From Calothrix sp. PCC 7507 (GTDB lineage: Bacteria > Cyanobacteriota > Cyanobacteriia > Cyanobacteriales > Nostocaceae), in contig NC_019682.1 of the NCBI RefSeq assembly GCF_000316575.1, forward strand, positions 1,302,001 through 1,366,000: a DNA stretch of 64,000 nt, read 5' to 3'. Position 1 is the first letter of the stretch, and each line of letters starts with the position of its first letter. Positions 47,016-56,666 of this stretch are shown here, piece by piece. Made by a program: the position numbers and the translations under genes. The notes below the pieces were generated by a model that had not been told where the DNA came from, searched no databases, and worked only from the letters and a program-made list of their open reading frames with translations.

Positions 47016-48086
47016 CTATTTCACCGCCCAATCACTCACATTAAAGTCTGACTTTGCCAAACCCTCTGTAACAAGAAACTTTTTCGTCCCTTCCAGAAGT
47101 CTCAGACCCTCTACCGGAAACGGCTGTTCTGATACTTGTTTGAGTGGGTACGATGCTTTGATGATATCAACGGGGTATCTAACAGTGTCAGCGTGGTACT
47201 TGTAATACTCTTGGGAATTAGCTTTTAAATCCTTAGCCGCCGCTGTAATAATTTGATTAAACTTCTTCGGAAAGTCTGGTTGTTTGGCTAACAGCCCTTC
47301 AGTAGCTACGATTAGTGATGTTCCGGAAAGTCCCTTATGATTGGCTGAGGAATCAATAATGGGATACCCTTCTGATTTCAGAAATGGCCCCAAATCGCTA
47401 GAAGCTGCATAAGCTGCGATATCACCACGTTCCAACGCAGATTTAGCCTCTGTTGTCAACAAATGAACAACTGTTGTATCTTTGGCAATTTTACCCTCAC
47501 TCAATAGACCCAGTAGATAACGATGCATATATGAACCTTTTTGCGTCGCTATTTTCTGTCCCTTCAAGTCGCCAATTTTGCGTGGGCCATTCTTTTTCGT
47601 GACTAACCAAGCAATGACATCAAACTGAGTAATCCGAATTAATCGAGTTTTATAACCTGTGGCTCTCAGAACGATCGCTGGTGTATCACCCAAAAATCCT
47701 ACATCTAATTGCCCCGCAACCAAAGCCTCATTGAGATTCGGCCCATTAGCAAAGCGCGTAAAAGTAGCATCTTTGAATCCCAGTTTTGGCAACTCACGAT
47801 CTAAAATGCCCTTTTGCTTTGCCCAACCCAGCGGCCCTGTAGGTTGTCCCGTCGCTACATAACCTATACGCAGAGTAGAGGTGTTAGCAGCAACGGTAAC
47901 TTTATCACTAATAGATTGAGCAGACTGCGTAAGTTTGCTTTCACCTTGGCTACTTGCTGCTGCTGTAGTTAGTAGCAATAAAACACAAGTAGCCAGAGTA
48001 GACAATCTAGAAGTAAACGTTGCTGCATTAATTTGATTTTTCTTTATACCTTTGCGCCTTTGCGCCTTTGCGTGAGATAAATTCAT
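47016..48086 (-). CDS. ABC transporter substrate-binding protein (NMT1/SsuA-like)
   Basis: 356 residues from the ATG at 48086; the frame extends to 48239 but that part overlaps the ferredoxin gene and includes a dispersed repeat (HAKAQRRKG). A hydrophobic segment (LATCVLLLLTTAAASSQG) should be the signal peptide. The core has LRIGYVATGQPTGP, NEALVAGQLDVGFLGDTPA and KGQKIATQKGSYMHRY. The WDP segment is absent (IAAYAASSDLGPF), so ligand binding differs from paralogues 1-3. Located immediately after the oxidoreductase-ferredoxin pair and probably co-transcribed. Confidence 0.83.
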   Translation of the reverse strand: MNLSHAKAQRRKGIKKNQINAATFTSRLSTLATCVLLLLTTAAASSQGESKLTQSAQSISDKVTVAANTSTLRIGYVATGQPTGPLGWAKQKGILDRELPKLGFKDATFTRFANGPNLNEALVAGQLDVGFLGDTPAIVLRATGYKTRLIRITQFDVIAWLVTKKNGPRKIGDLKGQKIATQKGSYMHRYLLGLLSEGKIAKDTTVVHLLTTEAKSALERGDIAAYAASSDLGPFLKSEGYPIIDSSANHKGLSGTSLIVATEGLLAKQPDFPKKFNQIITAAAKDLKANSQEYYKYHADTVRYPVDIIKASYPLKQVSEQPFPVEGLRLLEGTKKFLVTEGLAKSDFNVSDWAVK

Positions 48087-48169
48087 ATTCTCAATCAACA
48101 ACATCTCGAAGTAAATTGATTTCGACTGACAGAAACAGCCCCGACGGCAGACAAAGACATGATTATTTT

Positions 48170-48499
48170 CTATTTCAACTGCTTGAGAATTTGGAAAGTT
48201 TGATCGGTTTTTGCTGTGGGTGTTTGTTTCTTTCGCCACCCAATGTTTTCACGATAACTACCTAGCAAACCTGTTTGGGCTAACTCTGCTTCGTTGACTG
48301 TGATTTGTAAATCAGTGTCTGGTGCGACATAAAGAGCGTCAACGGGGCAATACAATTCGCACATGAAACAGGTTTGGCAGTCACTCTGTCTGGCAATAGT
48401 TGGCGGAGCATCGGGTACACTGTCAAAAACATTTGTGGGGCAAACGTTCACGCAGATATTACACTGGATGCACCGCGATTCGCTCACCAACTCAATCAC
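48170..48499 (-). CDS. Two-cluster 4Fe-4S ferredoxin, partner of the flavoprotein
   Basis: 109 residues. Two CxxCxxCxxxCP sets: Cys10, 13, 16, 20 and Cys41, 44, 47, 51. It starts inside the end of the flavoprotein gene (4-bp overlap), which means translational coupling and probably a complex. The pairing of a fumarate-reductase-like flavoprotein with such a ferredoxin is like AprA/AprB of APS reductase, but Aprs from dissimilatory organisms differ, and assimilatory cyanobacteria normally use PAPS reductase. Confidence 0.88.
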   Translation of the reverse strand: MIELVSESRCIQCNICVNVCPTNVFDSVPDAPPTIARQSDCQTCFMCELYCPVDALYVAPDTDLQITVNEAELAQTGLLGSYRENIGWRKKQTPTAKTDQTFQILKQLK

Positions 48500-50124
48500 A
48501 CCGCTGCTCCTATTTTGGTTGAGGATTTTTCTAGGCTGTTGAGAGGCTCAGGTTTCACCCAAACTTGATCTAACCCACCACTAATTAAGTAATGTTGTTG
48601 ATTAGCATCTTGTTGTGGATAGTCTAGGTGTTTGTGCATCCCACGGGATTCTTTACGTTCTAGGGCGCTGCTATACATCCAGCGAGCTGTGGCTACCATT
48701 GCAGCGGCTTCCCGTGCCCGGATTAACTGGCTTTCTGACTCTACTTGACTATCACGGATTTCTTGCCAGAGATGATTTAGTCTTGCCAAAGATGCAGATA
48801 AACCTTGCTCTGTGCGGAATAAGTTGCGATCGTAGGGAAAGACTTCGTTTTGCACAGCCTGAATGATTTCATTACTAGCGAAGGTGTGGGGATGTTCTTT
48901 ACCAGAAGTGAATCCTGCTGCCCCAACTCCTTTAACCTGCCGCTGAAAAGCCTGATTTCCTAAACTCTTAGCAAATTCTGCGGCAGAATGCCCTGACCAA
49001 TAACCTGAGGAAATTGCCCAGGCAGCGTTGTGACTACCGCCACCAGTGAAGCCACCACAAATCAGCTCTCGTGTAGCCGCATCTCCGGCTGCATAGAGTC
49101 CCGGCACAGATGTAACGCAGGTATCATCTAAAATCCGAATACCGCCAGTACCGCGTACTGTTCCTTCTAAGCGGAGGGTGACTGGAAAGTGTTGGGTAAA
49201 AGGATCAATACCGGCTCTATCAAAGGGTAAGAAGAAGTTGGGTTGCGCTGAACGCATAGATGGCTGCATCTCGGCAGACGCTTTGTCTAAGATGGCGTAA
49301 ACTGGTTGGGAGAGCAATGTCTGAGCAATTACAGACCGTCCTCTTTGGGAACCCGCTCCAGGAATTGGTGTACCGTCTTCGTAGGTAAAGGTTGCCCAAT
49401 TATAGAACAGGGTTTTGGTGACTGAAGAAAAGGCGGGAGAGATGCCGTAGGCGTTGGAAAATTCCATTCCAGACATCTCGGCACCAGCTTCTGCCGCCAT
49501 CAAGTAACCATCCCCTGTGAGGACGTTGCATCCTAACGCTTTGCTCAAAAAAGCACAGCCGCCAGTGGCAATAATTACGGCGTGCGATCGCACTCTCCAC
49601 TTGCCACCAGTCTGACGGTTAATTCCCGTCGCACCGCTAACAATACCTTCTTCATCTACCAGCAATTCTAAAGCGGGGCTGTGGTCTAAAATCTCTACTC
49701 CGGCTCGCTTGATTTGCTTCCGCATGAGGCGCATATATTCTGGCCCTTGGAGCGATCGCCTAGCCGGTTTACCATCATCATCTACAGGAAAAGGATAACC
49801 CCACTCTGCTAAACGGTTGACGTTGGCATAGGTCTGATCCAGTACGCGATGCATCCATTGGCGGTTTGCTAGATACCCACCCAGTGATTCCCGACTAGCG
49901 ATCGCACTTTCTCTGGCTTCTTGTTCTGGCGGCACATACCACACACCATTACCAGATGCCGCAGCACACCCACTTGTACCACAATACCCCTTATCTACAA
50001 GCACAACCCTAGCACCACTAGATGCTGCACTCCATGCGGCCCAAGTACCCGCTGGGCCACCCCCGATTACAAGCACATCCGCTGCTAAATTGAGTTGATC
50101 ATCGGTTGTTAGTGTTTTCAGCAT
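48496..50124 (-). CDS. FAD-dependent oxidoreductase, fumarate-reductase/AprA-like
   Basis: 542 residues from the ATG at 50124 (the frame is open to 50178). N-terminal FAD-binding Rossmann motif GGGPAG (21-26), then YCGTSGCAAASGNGVWYVPP; C-terminal FAD-binding LYAAGDAATRELICGGFTGGG, split at the Gly loop. A helical C-terminal domain follows. Members act on small acids or sulfur compounds. It overlaps the ferredoxin gene, and a palindromic putative operator lies about 137 bp upstream (50261-50289). Reaction and substrate unknown; the neighbouring sulfonate-type binding proteins suggest an organosulfur compound. Confidence 0.82.
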   Translation of the reverse strand: MLKTLTTDDQLNLAADVLVIGGGPAGTWAAWSAASSGARVVLVDKGYCGTSGCAAASGNGVWYVPPEQEARESAIASRESLGGYLANRQWMHRVLDQTYANVNRLAEWGYPFPVDDDGKPARRSLQGPEYMRLMRKQIKRAGVEILDHSPALELLVDEEGIVSGATGINRQTGGKWRVRSHAVIIATGGCAFLSKALGCNVLTGDGYLMAAEAGAEMSGMEFSNAYGISPAFSSVTKTLFYNWATFTYEDGTPIPGAGSQRGRSVIAQTLLSQPVYAILDKASAEMQPSMRSAQPNFFLPFDRAGIDPFTQHFPVTLRLEGTVRGTGGIRILDDTCVTSVPGLYAAGDAATRELICGGFTGGGSHNAAWAISSGYWSGHSAAEFAKSLGNQAFQRQVKGVGAAGFTSGKEHPHTFASNEIIQAVQNEVFPYDRNLFRTEQGLSASLARLNHLWQEIRDSQVESESQLIRAREAAAMVATARWMYSSALERKESRGMHKHLDYPQQDANQQHYLISGGLDQVWVKPEPLNSLEKSSTKIGAAV

Positions 50125-50260
50125 CAAATGTAGTCCCCCGTAGATAAAGTCAAAATTTTCACTGCATAGATGCTGCACACCACAGAAAACCTTTTAGCTT
50201 TCCCAAATGCCAGCCTCTGGATAGAAATTGCTATGCAGATTAGTCATTTTACTCCCTAAT

Positions 50261-50289
50261 CTACTGCAACTTGACCAATTTACCGTAGT
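50261..50289. promoter_or_regulatory. Palindromic putative operator, site A
   Basis: CTACTGCAA at 50261-50269, ten bases including TTGACCAA, then TTACCGTAG at 50280-50288. It matches sites B (53474) and C (62901). It lies upstream of the flavoprotein gene, on whose strand the arms also read CTACGGTAA … TTGCAGTAG. Confidence 0.6.
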
Positions 50290-51485
50290 TTATTACACAT
50301 AAAGTCTTCCACAGTTCCTTTAAAAAAGCAAGTATTTGATCTGACAAATGAGAAAATAAACTTATGTAACAGTATTTTTCACCCTAGTGGGGGTTGCTTT
50401 TTTTATAACTTTGTGCAAATATCCAATGTTATACGCAAACAGCGTAAAACCGATAGGATTACCGTTGTTTTGAATCCCCTAGCCCCTTGGCGAATGGTGG
50501 CAATTATTTAAGCGATCGCTCAAAACCTAGACATCTGCATTTGGAAATCTAACAGCAACTAATAACCAGATTTGTTGGATTCAACCCGTTAAAAGTGGCT
50601 CCTTAACGTGGCAATCCCGACAAATCACACAATTTTGGATTTTAGATTGACCCCAAGCAATCAAGTCATGAGCTTGTCGTTTAATTTTAGATTTTGGATT
50701 TTAGATTTATTCCACGAATAAATTCGGGGGCTTCTCTACGAGACGCTACGCGAACAGACCTTTTTGAATTTTGAATCTTCAATCCAAAATTTAAAATCTA
50801 AAATTCGGTGAGTGGTTTCCTCATCTGCACCAGATTGAAGTTTTAGCTTTAACTTATAGGTTACTAAAAAGTATTGGACACAAGAAAAACATATTTGGTG
50901 TTCATATAGCTTACAGAACCTAATTTGATTTTTGAAAAACCTGTAAGTAGGCATCATGGTCGCTACCACCCTACTATTCTTACTTTTTCAAGAATCTCAA
51001 TGTTTGTCGTTTGTAGTCGTTTGTAGGGTGAGTACTGCCTAGGCTGTTGACTTTGTCCGAAATTAGCTAAAAAATATCATGCAATTTTTGTGTTTACCGT
51101 AGGGGCATCGGCACTGCCGTGCCCTGATGATAACCTTAACTACAACTATGATTTTGTATGATGCATTTTGGGCTAAAGACCCTCAGAGTCAACAGCCTAG
51201 GCACTGCCCACCATCTTTTGATTGAAAATTTAAATTGTAAAAGCTGATATTTGCACAGCATTTTGTAGAAATAAGCTCTTAAATATTTTGATTTAAGATA
51301 AGGCCCCATCTAAATCAAGGTGCTATGAAAACATGCTGTAACCAATTTATTCCGACCAAGCAACCTAGAAGCTTAATTAATTACAACGGTCAAACGTCCG
51401 GATATTCGCTCTTAACACAAATGTCTTGTCGTTACCCTATTTACCAGTGAAATTTAGTTGATTTTGTGAGAGGAGCAAACAAACC
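50290..51485. other. Intergenic region between the two divergent halves of the cluster
   Basis: No convincing gene. Holds dispersed repeats (TTTTAGATTTTGGATTT types near 50690-50800; GAGACGCTACGCG at 50741), the inverted-repeat element at 51036-51203, and the leader of the porin gene. The porin has AGAGGAGC about 10 bp before its ATG. Confidence 0.5.
51036..51203. mobile_element. MITE-like element with 17-bp perfect inverted ends
   Basis: TGCCTAGGCTGTTGACT (51036-51052) and its exact reverse complement (51187-51203) bound a 168-bp AT-rich segment without ORF. A GGTG/CACC-type extension continues beyond both ends. Different ends from the elements at 3142 and 7101. Confidence 0.65.
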
Positions 51486-53219
51486 ATGCATAAAGTTTTG
51501 CAGAATTATTTTCTAGCTATCCCCGCTTTAGTTAGTGGACTCTTTGTCCTATCAACGGTGGCAAATGCAGCCGAAGTGCAAACACAATCAGAAATTCAAG
51601 ATATTGCCATCACTCCAAAGCCAGATGTTTTCAAAACAGCACCCTCAAATCTCATAGCCCAAGTTCCAGTTGCAAATAGCGATGTCGGACAAGTTACCTC
51701 CGTCTCCCAACTGTCTGATGTTCAACCTACAGATTGGGCATTCCAGGCGCTACAATCTCTAGTTGAGCGCTATGGTGTGATTGCGGGATACCCAGATGGC
51801 ACATTCAAGGGTAATCGTGCGCTAACTCGTTATGAATTTGCAGCTGGTTTAAATGCAGCCCTCGATCGCCTCAACGAACTGATTGCTAGCAGCACTGCTG
51901 ACTTAGTCAAAAAAGAAGATTTAGAGATTCTCCAAAAGCTGCAAGAACAATTTGCTGGGGAACTCGCCACCTTGCGGGGACGAGTAGATGCTGTTGAAGC
52001 TAGGACTGCGAAGTTAGAAGCTACTCAATTTTCCACAACTACCAAACTGCAAGGTTTGGCACAATTTTTTATCGGTGATACTTTTGGCGATCGCGTCGGT
52101 ACTAATAGAGATGGCACCAATACTTTTTTTGGTTATCGTGCGACACTAGCCTTACAAAGTAGCTTTACTGGTAAAGACCAGTTGACAACCAGTTTAACAG
52201 CCAGCAACACTCCTATTTTGGGAGGTGCAGTTGCTGTCGGCGGCACACCCCTAACAGGAACCAACCAAACCCGGTTTAATACTGAAAGAAATACCTTTTA
52301 CACAGACAATTCTGTTTATCTTGACAGATTGTTCTACCGCTTTCCTCTCGGTAGCAAAACCAATGTCTGGATAGGTGCTAGACAGCTACAACCGGTGACT
52401 TTTGCGCCCACCCTCAATCCCTTAGTTGGTAACGCCCAAAGCGGTACTCTCTCTCGCTTTGGACTCTTCAACCCAGTGATTTATCGACCTGGTTTTGATG
52501 GTGCTGGTCTAGCTTTTGCCTATAAATTTAACAATCAACTCCAACTCAACGCAGGTTACATAGTAGATGATGCTCTAGCTGCTAACCCTGGGGGAAATGC
52601 CACCAATAGAGGCGGATTGTTTGGTAATTCCTATGAAGCACTTGGTCAGCTAACCTTCACCCCCAGTCCTAGTCTCGATATTAGTTTCGCCTACGCCCGT
52701 AAATATTTCCCCGCCCCGATTGCTCTTGGCCCCACCGGTGCGACAACCTTTGCTTTTGGTTCTGGTTACAACATCACTGGTGGGACAGGTACTGCTAACG
52801 CTGGTCGTCCTTTTGGTTTAAATCCCACTTCATCCGATAACTTCGGATTGCAATTTAACTGGAAAGCCAGCCGCGCCCTGCATATAGGCGGTTGGTTTGG
52901 TTATACAGAAGCCCATCAAGAAGGCACTAGTAATAACGCAACCATCATTAACACTGCATTAACATTGGCGCTTCCAGACTTGGGAAAAAAAGGCAATCTC
53001 GCCGGGTTTGTCTTTGGTATACCACCTAAAGTCACTAGCAATGATGTAGTGGCTGGAAGAGACAGCGCCACCTCTCTACATCTAGAGGGTTTCTATACTT
53101 ACAGAGTGAATGACAACATCAGTGTCACCCCGACTTTGTACGTAATTACCAATCCACAAGGTAATTCTGCTAATGATGCGATTTGGGTAGGCGCTGTTCG
53201 CACTACCTTTAATTTCTAA
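51486..53219 (+). CDS. SLH-domain outer-membrane porin (OprB/iron-uptake porin family)
   Basis: 577 residues. Signal peptide with cleavage near STVANA-AE; an SLH domain (about 75-135: LSDVQPTDWAFQALQSLVERYG split, then GYPDGTFKGNRALTRYEFAAGL); a coiled-coil linker (about 135-180); and a β-barrel OprB-like domain to the terminal Phe. The SLH part anchors to the peptidoglycan polymer. It should form an outer-membrane channel. The position beside an ABC transporter suggests uptake of that transporter's solutes, but related porins are annotated for iron. Downstream 53238-53290 is a compact hairpin repeat (GTAGT … ACTAC) that may end the transcript. Confidence 0.87.
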   Translation: MHKVLQNYFLAIPALVSGLFVLSTVANAAEVQTQSEIQDIAITPKPDVFKTAPSNLIAQVPVANSDVGQVTSVSQLSDVQPTDWAFQALQSLVERYGVIAGYPDGTFKGNRALTRYEFAAGLNAALDRLNELIASSTADLVKKEDLEILQKLQEQFAGELATLRGRVDAVEARTAKLEATQFSTTTKLQGLAQFFIGDTFGDRVGTNRDGTNTFFGYRATLALQSSFTGKDQLTTSLTASNTPILGGAVAVGGTPLTGTNQTRFNTERNTFYTDNSVYLDRLFYRFPLGSKTNVWIGARQLQPVTFAPTLNPLVGNAQSGTLSRFGLFNPVIYRPGFDGAGLAFAYKFNNQLQLNAGYIVDDALAANPGGNATNRGGLFGNSYEALGQLTFTPSPSLDISFAYARKYFPAPIALGPTGATTFAFGSGYNITGGTGTANAGRPFGLNPTSSDNFGLQFNWKASRALHIGGWFGYTEAHQEGTSNNATIINTALTLALPDLGKKGNLAGFVFGIPPKVTSNDVVAGRDSATSLHLEGFYTYRVNDNISVTPTLYVITNPQGNSANDAIWVGAVRTTFNF

Positions 53220-53473
53220 GCCAGAGACAATGAAGTTTGTAGTCAGCACTTTAGTGCTGAAAACATCAGGACTAAAGTCCTTACTACGAACATCACTGCT
53301 GAGGTGAAAATATAGCTGATTAAAAACAAAAATGTATTTTTTATGACAGCTATATCTTCGATAAAAGTGTCAAAATTGTCCAAAAATGGGGCAAGATTGC
53401 AGACATCCGTCCTTTTTCATCTTCAAGCAGGGTTTGCATTTTAAGTAATTTCATGTAGAATTTTGGCTATAAA

Positions 53474-53501
53474 CTACGGTAAATCGACCAAATTACTGTA
53501 G
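53474..53501. promoter_or_regulatory. Palindromic putative operator, site B
   Basis: CTACGGTAA (53474-53482), ATCGACCAAA, TTACTGTAG (53493-53501). It ends 38 bp before the permease ATG. Best match to the palindrome consensus of the three sites. Confidence 0.65.
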
Positions 53502-53539
53502 TTTTTGCCTCACTTACAAATAGCTCCCACAAATACCCT

Positions 53540-54367
53540 ATGACTATTACTCTCAAAAAAACCAACAGAAAATCCAACATATCCTTCGACGAGTTATTAC
53601 AGAATAAACAAGTCCAACAGATAGTTCCTTGGCTTGTACCTGTTTTCCTCCTAGTGTTGTGGGAGTTGCTGGTGCAAGCTGGAATCCTATCTACCAGGAT
53701 TTTACCTGCGCCAAGTGGTGTGGTTGCCACAGCAATTAAATTAGCTTCTACTGGAGAATTGTTTAAACATATTGGTATTAGCGCCGCACGGGCGATATCC
53801 GGTTTTGTTGTCGGTGGCAGCATTGGTTTAACATTAGGATTACTCAATGGTATTTCCCGGACTGCAGAAACGTTATTAGATACTACAGTACAAATGCTCC
53901 GTACCATTCCTAACTTGGCATTAATTCCACTGGTAATTTTGTGGTTTGGGATTGGCGATCAAGCAAGATTATTTCTAGTATCTTTAGGGGTATTTTTTCC
54001 CTTATATCTCAATACATTTCATGGAATTCGTAGTGTTGACACTGGATTGATTGAAATGGGCAAAGTTTATGGTTTAAAACCTTTACAGCTTTTGTGGCAA
54101 ATCATTCTCCCAGGCGCATTATCTTCGATTCTCGTAGGTGTTCGCTATTCCTTGGGGATTATGTGGTTAACACTAATTGTGGCAGAAACGATCGCCGCAG
54201 ATTCTGGTCTTGGTTATATGGCAATGAATGCCCGTGAGTTTATGCAAACTGATGTTGTCGTGTTGAGTATTTTTATCTATGCCTTGCTGGGTAAATTGGC
54301 AGATGCTACTGCTAGAAAACTGGAATCAAAATGGTTATCTTGGAATCCTAACTATCAGAGCGCATAG
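53540..54367 (+). CDS. ssuC: ABC transporter permease (SsuC-like)
   Basis: 275 residues with about six membrane segments (first QIVPWLVPVFLLVLWELLV) and the cytoplasmic coupling loop EMGKVYGLKPLQLLWQIILPG. NitT/TauT/Ssu-type permease for sulfonate, taurine or nitrate. It is followed after 102 bp by its ATPase. It is the only permease of this class in the window and probably serves several of the binding proteins. Confidence 0.9.
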   Translation: MTITLKKTNRKSNISFDELLQNKQVQQIVPWLVPVFLLVLWELLVQAGILSTRILPAPSGVVATAIKLASTGELFKHIGISAARAISGFVVGGSIGLTLGLLNGISRTAETLLDTTVQMLRTIPNLALIPLVILWFGIGDQARLFLVSLGVFFPLYLNTFHGIRSVDTGLIEMGKVYGLKPLQLLWQIILPGALSSILVGVRYSLGIMWLTLIVAETIAADSGLGYMAMNAREFMQTDVVVLSIFIYALLGKLADATARKLESKWLSWNPNYQSA

Positions 54368-54469
54368 TTTTGGTGATTTTTGGTAGTTGTGTCTTGATGC
54401 AACTACCAAATTTCCCATCCCAGGCAGTAAACAAACTATTAAATTATAAAATATCAGGAGGTTTTTCTA

Positions 54470-55240
54470 GTGAGTTCATCTGTCAAAGGTACACAACTCA
54501 ACATACTAAACTTGACAAAAGCTTTTGGCAATAAAGCTGTTTTAAAGTCAGTTAATCTAGAAGTAGCACCAGGAGAATTTATCGCTATTGTGGGACGCAG
54601 TGGCTGTGGTAAAAGTACCCTACTACGCCTGGTTTCAGGCTTGGATAAACCAACTGCAGGCGGAGTATTATTAGATGGAGAACCATTGCGTAAGCTGAGT
54701 AGTTCTGTACGCGTCATGTTCCAAGATCCCCGTTTGCTAGCATGGCGACGTGTGATTCAAAATGTGGGTTTAGGCTTACATGATGATTGGCGAAAAAAGG
54801 CTGAATGGGCACTGGATCAGGTAAAATTAAAAGACCGAGCCGATGAATGGCCATATGTATTATCTGGTGGACAAAAGCAGAGGGTATCATTAGCCAGAGC
54901 CTTGGTGAGTCAGCCACGTTTGTTATTACTAGATGAACCTTTAGGAGCTTTGGATGCTCTAACTCGGATTGAAATGCAGCAGTTAATTGAGGAGTTGTGG
55001 CAAGACCAAAAGTTTACTGCATTTTTGGTTACTCATGATGTAGAAGAAGCTGTAGTGTTGGCAGACCGTATTATATTGATTGAAGAAGGCGAAATTACTC
55101 TAGATTTACCTGTAGATCTGCCACGTCCACGAGATAGGTCTAATGAGGTATTTGTTCATCTGCGAGAAACAGTTCTAGCACGAGTGATGAGTAATGAAGG
55201 ACCTGTAGTGGATAATCAACTACTCCAGCTTTCAAGTTAA
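54470..55240 (+). CDS. ssuB: ABC transporter ATPase (SsuB-like)
   Basis: 256 residues from a GTG at 54470, with CAGGAGG 9 bp upstream as a strong ribosome-binding site. Walker [11 protein letters not shown]-loop [10 protein letters not shown], signature LSGGQKQR, Walker [13 protein letters not shown], switch His in VTHD. The LLAWR variant after the Q-loop is typical of the NitT/TauT/Ssu class. Powers import with the upstream permease. Confidence 0.93.
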   Translation: MSSSVKGTQLNILNLTKAFGNKAVLKSVNLEVAPGEFIAIVGRSGCGKSTLLRLVSGLDKPTAGGVLLDGEPLRKLSSSVRVMFQDPRLLAWRRVIQNVGLGLHDDWRKKAEWALDQVKLKDRADEWPYVLSGGQKQRVSLARALVSQPRLLLLDEPLGALDALTRIEMQQLIEELWQDQKFTAFLVTHDVEEAVVLADRIILIEEGEITLDLPVDLPRPRDRSNEVFVHLRETVLARVMSNEGPVVDNQLLQLSS

Positions 55241-55393
55241 TATTCATTGTTGGTGATTAAAAGTATAAGAATTTCACACAGAGAGACTAAAAGTTTGCTC
55301 TGTTGATTTTTTGAGGTTCTATTGTAATTTGATAATGCCAGAAAACAGCAGCAATTACCAAATACAACCTAAGAGAAAAAAAGGGAGTAAGAA

Positions 55394-56356
55394 GTGGTAA
55401 AAGTAATTTTACCTGTTGATCTCGCTGCCGAGATTGAACCACATCTACCATCTGATGTAAAGGTGGTCAGAGCCGATACGAATGGTGATTTAGATGGAGA
55501 TGCTAGTGATGCGGAAATTTATTTAAGTTGGTATTTTCTCAAAAGTGCTACGATACTGAAAATTTTGGCAGCAGCACCAAATTTGCGTTGGCATCATGCA
55601 CCTAATGCTGGGGTGAATCATATCCTCACACCATCTGTAACCCCAACTTATTTAGAACGCGGTCTGATACTTACCAATGGCGCGGGAGTGAGTGCAATTC
55701 CGATCGCCGAATTTGTGCTTACATACATACTACAACACGCCAAACATCTACAAGAATTGCACGCCCTTCAAGCCGAAAAGCATTGGAAAAGGGGCTTTCC
55801 CATCAAAGAATTGACAGATTCTACCTTGTTAATTCTAGGTGCTGGTAATATTGGTCAAGAAATTGCCGCCCGTGCTAAACCATTCAACCTGAACATTTAC
55901 GGTAGCCGTCGTCATCCCGAACCGTTACCGAATTTTGATAAAATCGTTGGTGCAGATGATTGGCATCCCCTACTACCAGAAGTTGATTATCTAGTAGTGG
56001 CGACTCCACTCACCGCCAAAACCAAAGGCTTAGTTGATGAAAAAGTATTGCGATCGCTTCCTCCCCATGCCTATGTAATTAACATCGCTCGTGGTGGTAT
56101 CGTCGATGAAGCGGCAATTATCAAGGCACTAAATGAAGGCTGGATTGCTGGAGCCGCCTTAGATACAGTCGCAGAGGAACCACTATCCCCAGAAAGTCCT
56201 TTGTGGACAGTGCCTAACCTGTTTATCACACCGCATTGTACAGCTCATTCACCCAGAGGCAAAGGGCGATCGCTGGCCTTGTTCCTTGACAACTTACACC
56301 GTTATCAAACTGGTCAGCCATTACGTAATCTAGTGGATGTAGCAGCGGGATATTAG
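55394..56356 (+). CDS. D-2-hydroxyacid dehydrogenase (paralogue 1)
   Basis: 320 residues from a GTG at 55394, with GGGAG 8 bp upstream. NAD-binding Rossmann GAGNIGQ; substrate Arg in INIARGGIVDEAA; catalytic Glu in VAEEPLSPES; His in TPHCTAHSP. This family interconverts 2-oxo and D-2-hydroxy acids with NAD(P)H. Together with the second paralogue and the transporter it suggests a cytoplasmic step on a hydroxy- or keto-acid derived from the imported compound. The substrate is unknown. The N-terminal LPVDLAAEIEP block is shared with the next gene. Confidence 0.85.
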   Translation: MVKVILPVDLAAEIEPHLPSDVKVVRADTNGDLDGDASDAEIYLSWYFLKSATILKILAAAPNLRWHHAPNAGVNHILTPSVTPTYLERGLILTNGAGVSAIPIAEFVLTYILQHAKHLQELHALQAEKHWKRGFPIKELTDSTLLILGAGNIGQEIAARAKPFNLNIYGSRRHPEPLPNFDKIVGADDWHPLLPEVDYLVVATPLTAKTKGLVDEKVLRSLPPHAYVINIARGGIVDEAAIIKALNEGWIAGAALDTVAEEPLSPESPLWTVPNLFITPHCTAHSPRGKGRSLALFLDNLHRYQTGQPLRNLVDVAAGY

Positions 56357-56433
56357 GAATAGGGATTGCACTTCGACTTCGCTCAGTGCCCAGGGATTGG
56401 TAAATGATTCTTCTCCCCCATCTCCCTCATCCC

Positions 56434-56503
56434 TCTAGTGGTTTGTCAATTTTGTTTTGAGGGGTTTTTGGTAGTGCGGGCATCTTGCCCGCGTGAGCGA
56501 GAC
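56434..56503. repeat. Dispersed repeat, second copy of the 2724-2793 sequence
   Basis: In inverted orientation it matches the element that split the antitoxin gene: GGTTTGTCAATTTTG, GAGGGGTTTTTGG, then a GCCCGC-type hairpin. It lies between the two dehydrogenase genes. Downstream, 56570-56600 has a GCACTGCCGTG-type unit. Confidence 0.7.
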
Positions 56504-56666
56504 TAGGAATGAATTCCTAGGCGGGTGAGGAAGCCCGCAGTGAAGCTATTTCTAGCTTAAGTTGACACCAATGGGCATTGCCGTGCCCTTACCAACGCAT
56601 CTGTATGATTATTAAAGTGAAATGGTATCAAAAGTGAATTCTCCAATGCGTATCAGGGAGTAGCAA

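Noticed and set aside
48087-48239. N-terminal extension of the binding protein to 407 residues
   Set aside because: It overlaps the ferredoxin gene and encodes a dispersed repeat; the ATG at 48086 gives a proper signal peptide soon after.
48170-50124. True dissimilatory APS reductase AprBA
   Set aside because: The flavoprotein-ferredoxin pair resembles it, but the organism type and neighbours do not support dissimilatory sulfur metabolism; kept as AprA/fumarate-reductase-like.
53467-53907. 146-codon minus-strand frame over the permease start
   Set aside because: It lies opposite the well-supported SsuC-like gene and site B; codon use follows the antisense of that gene.
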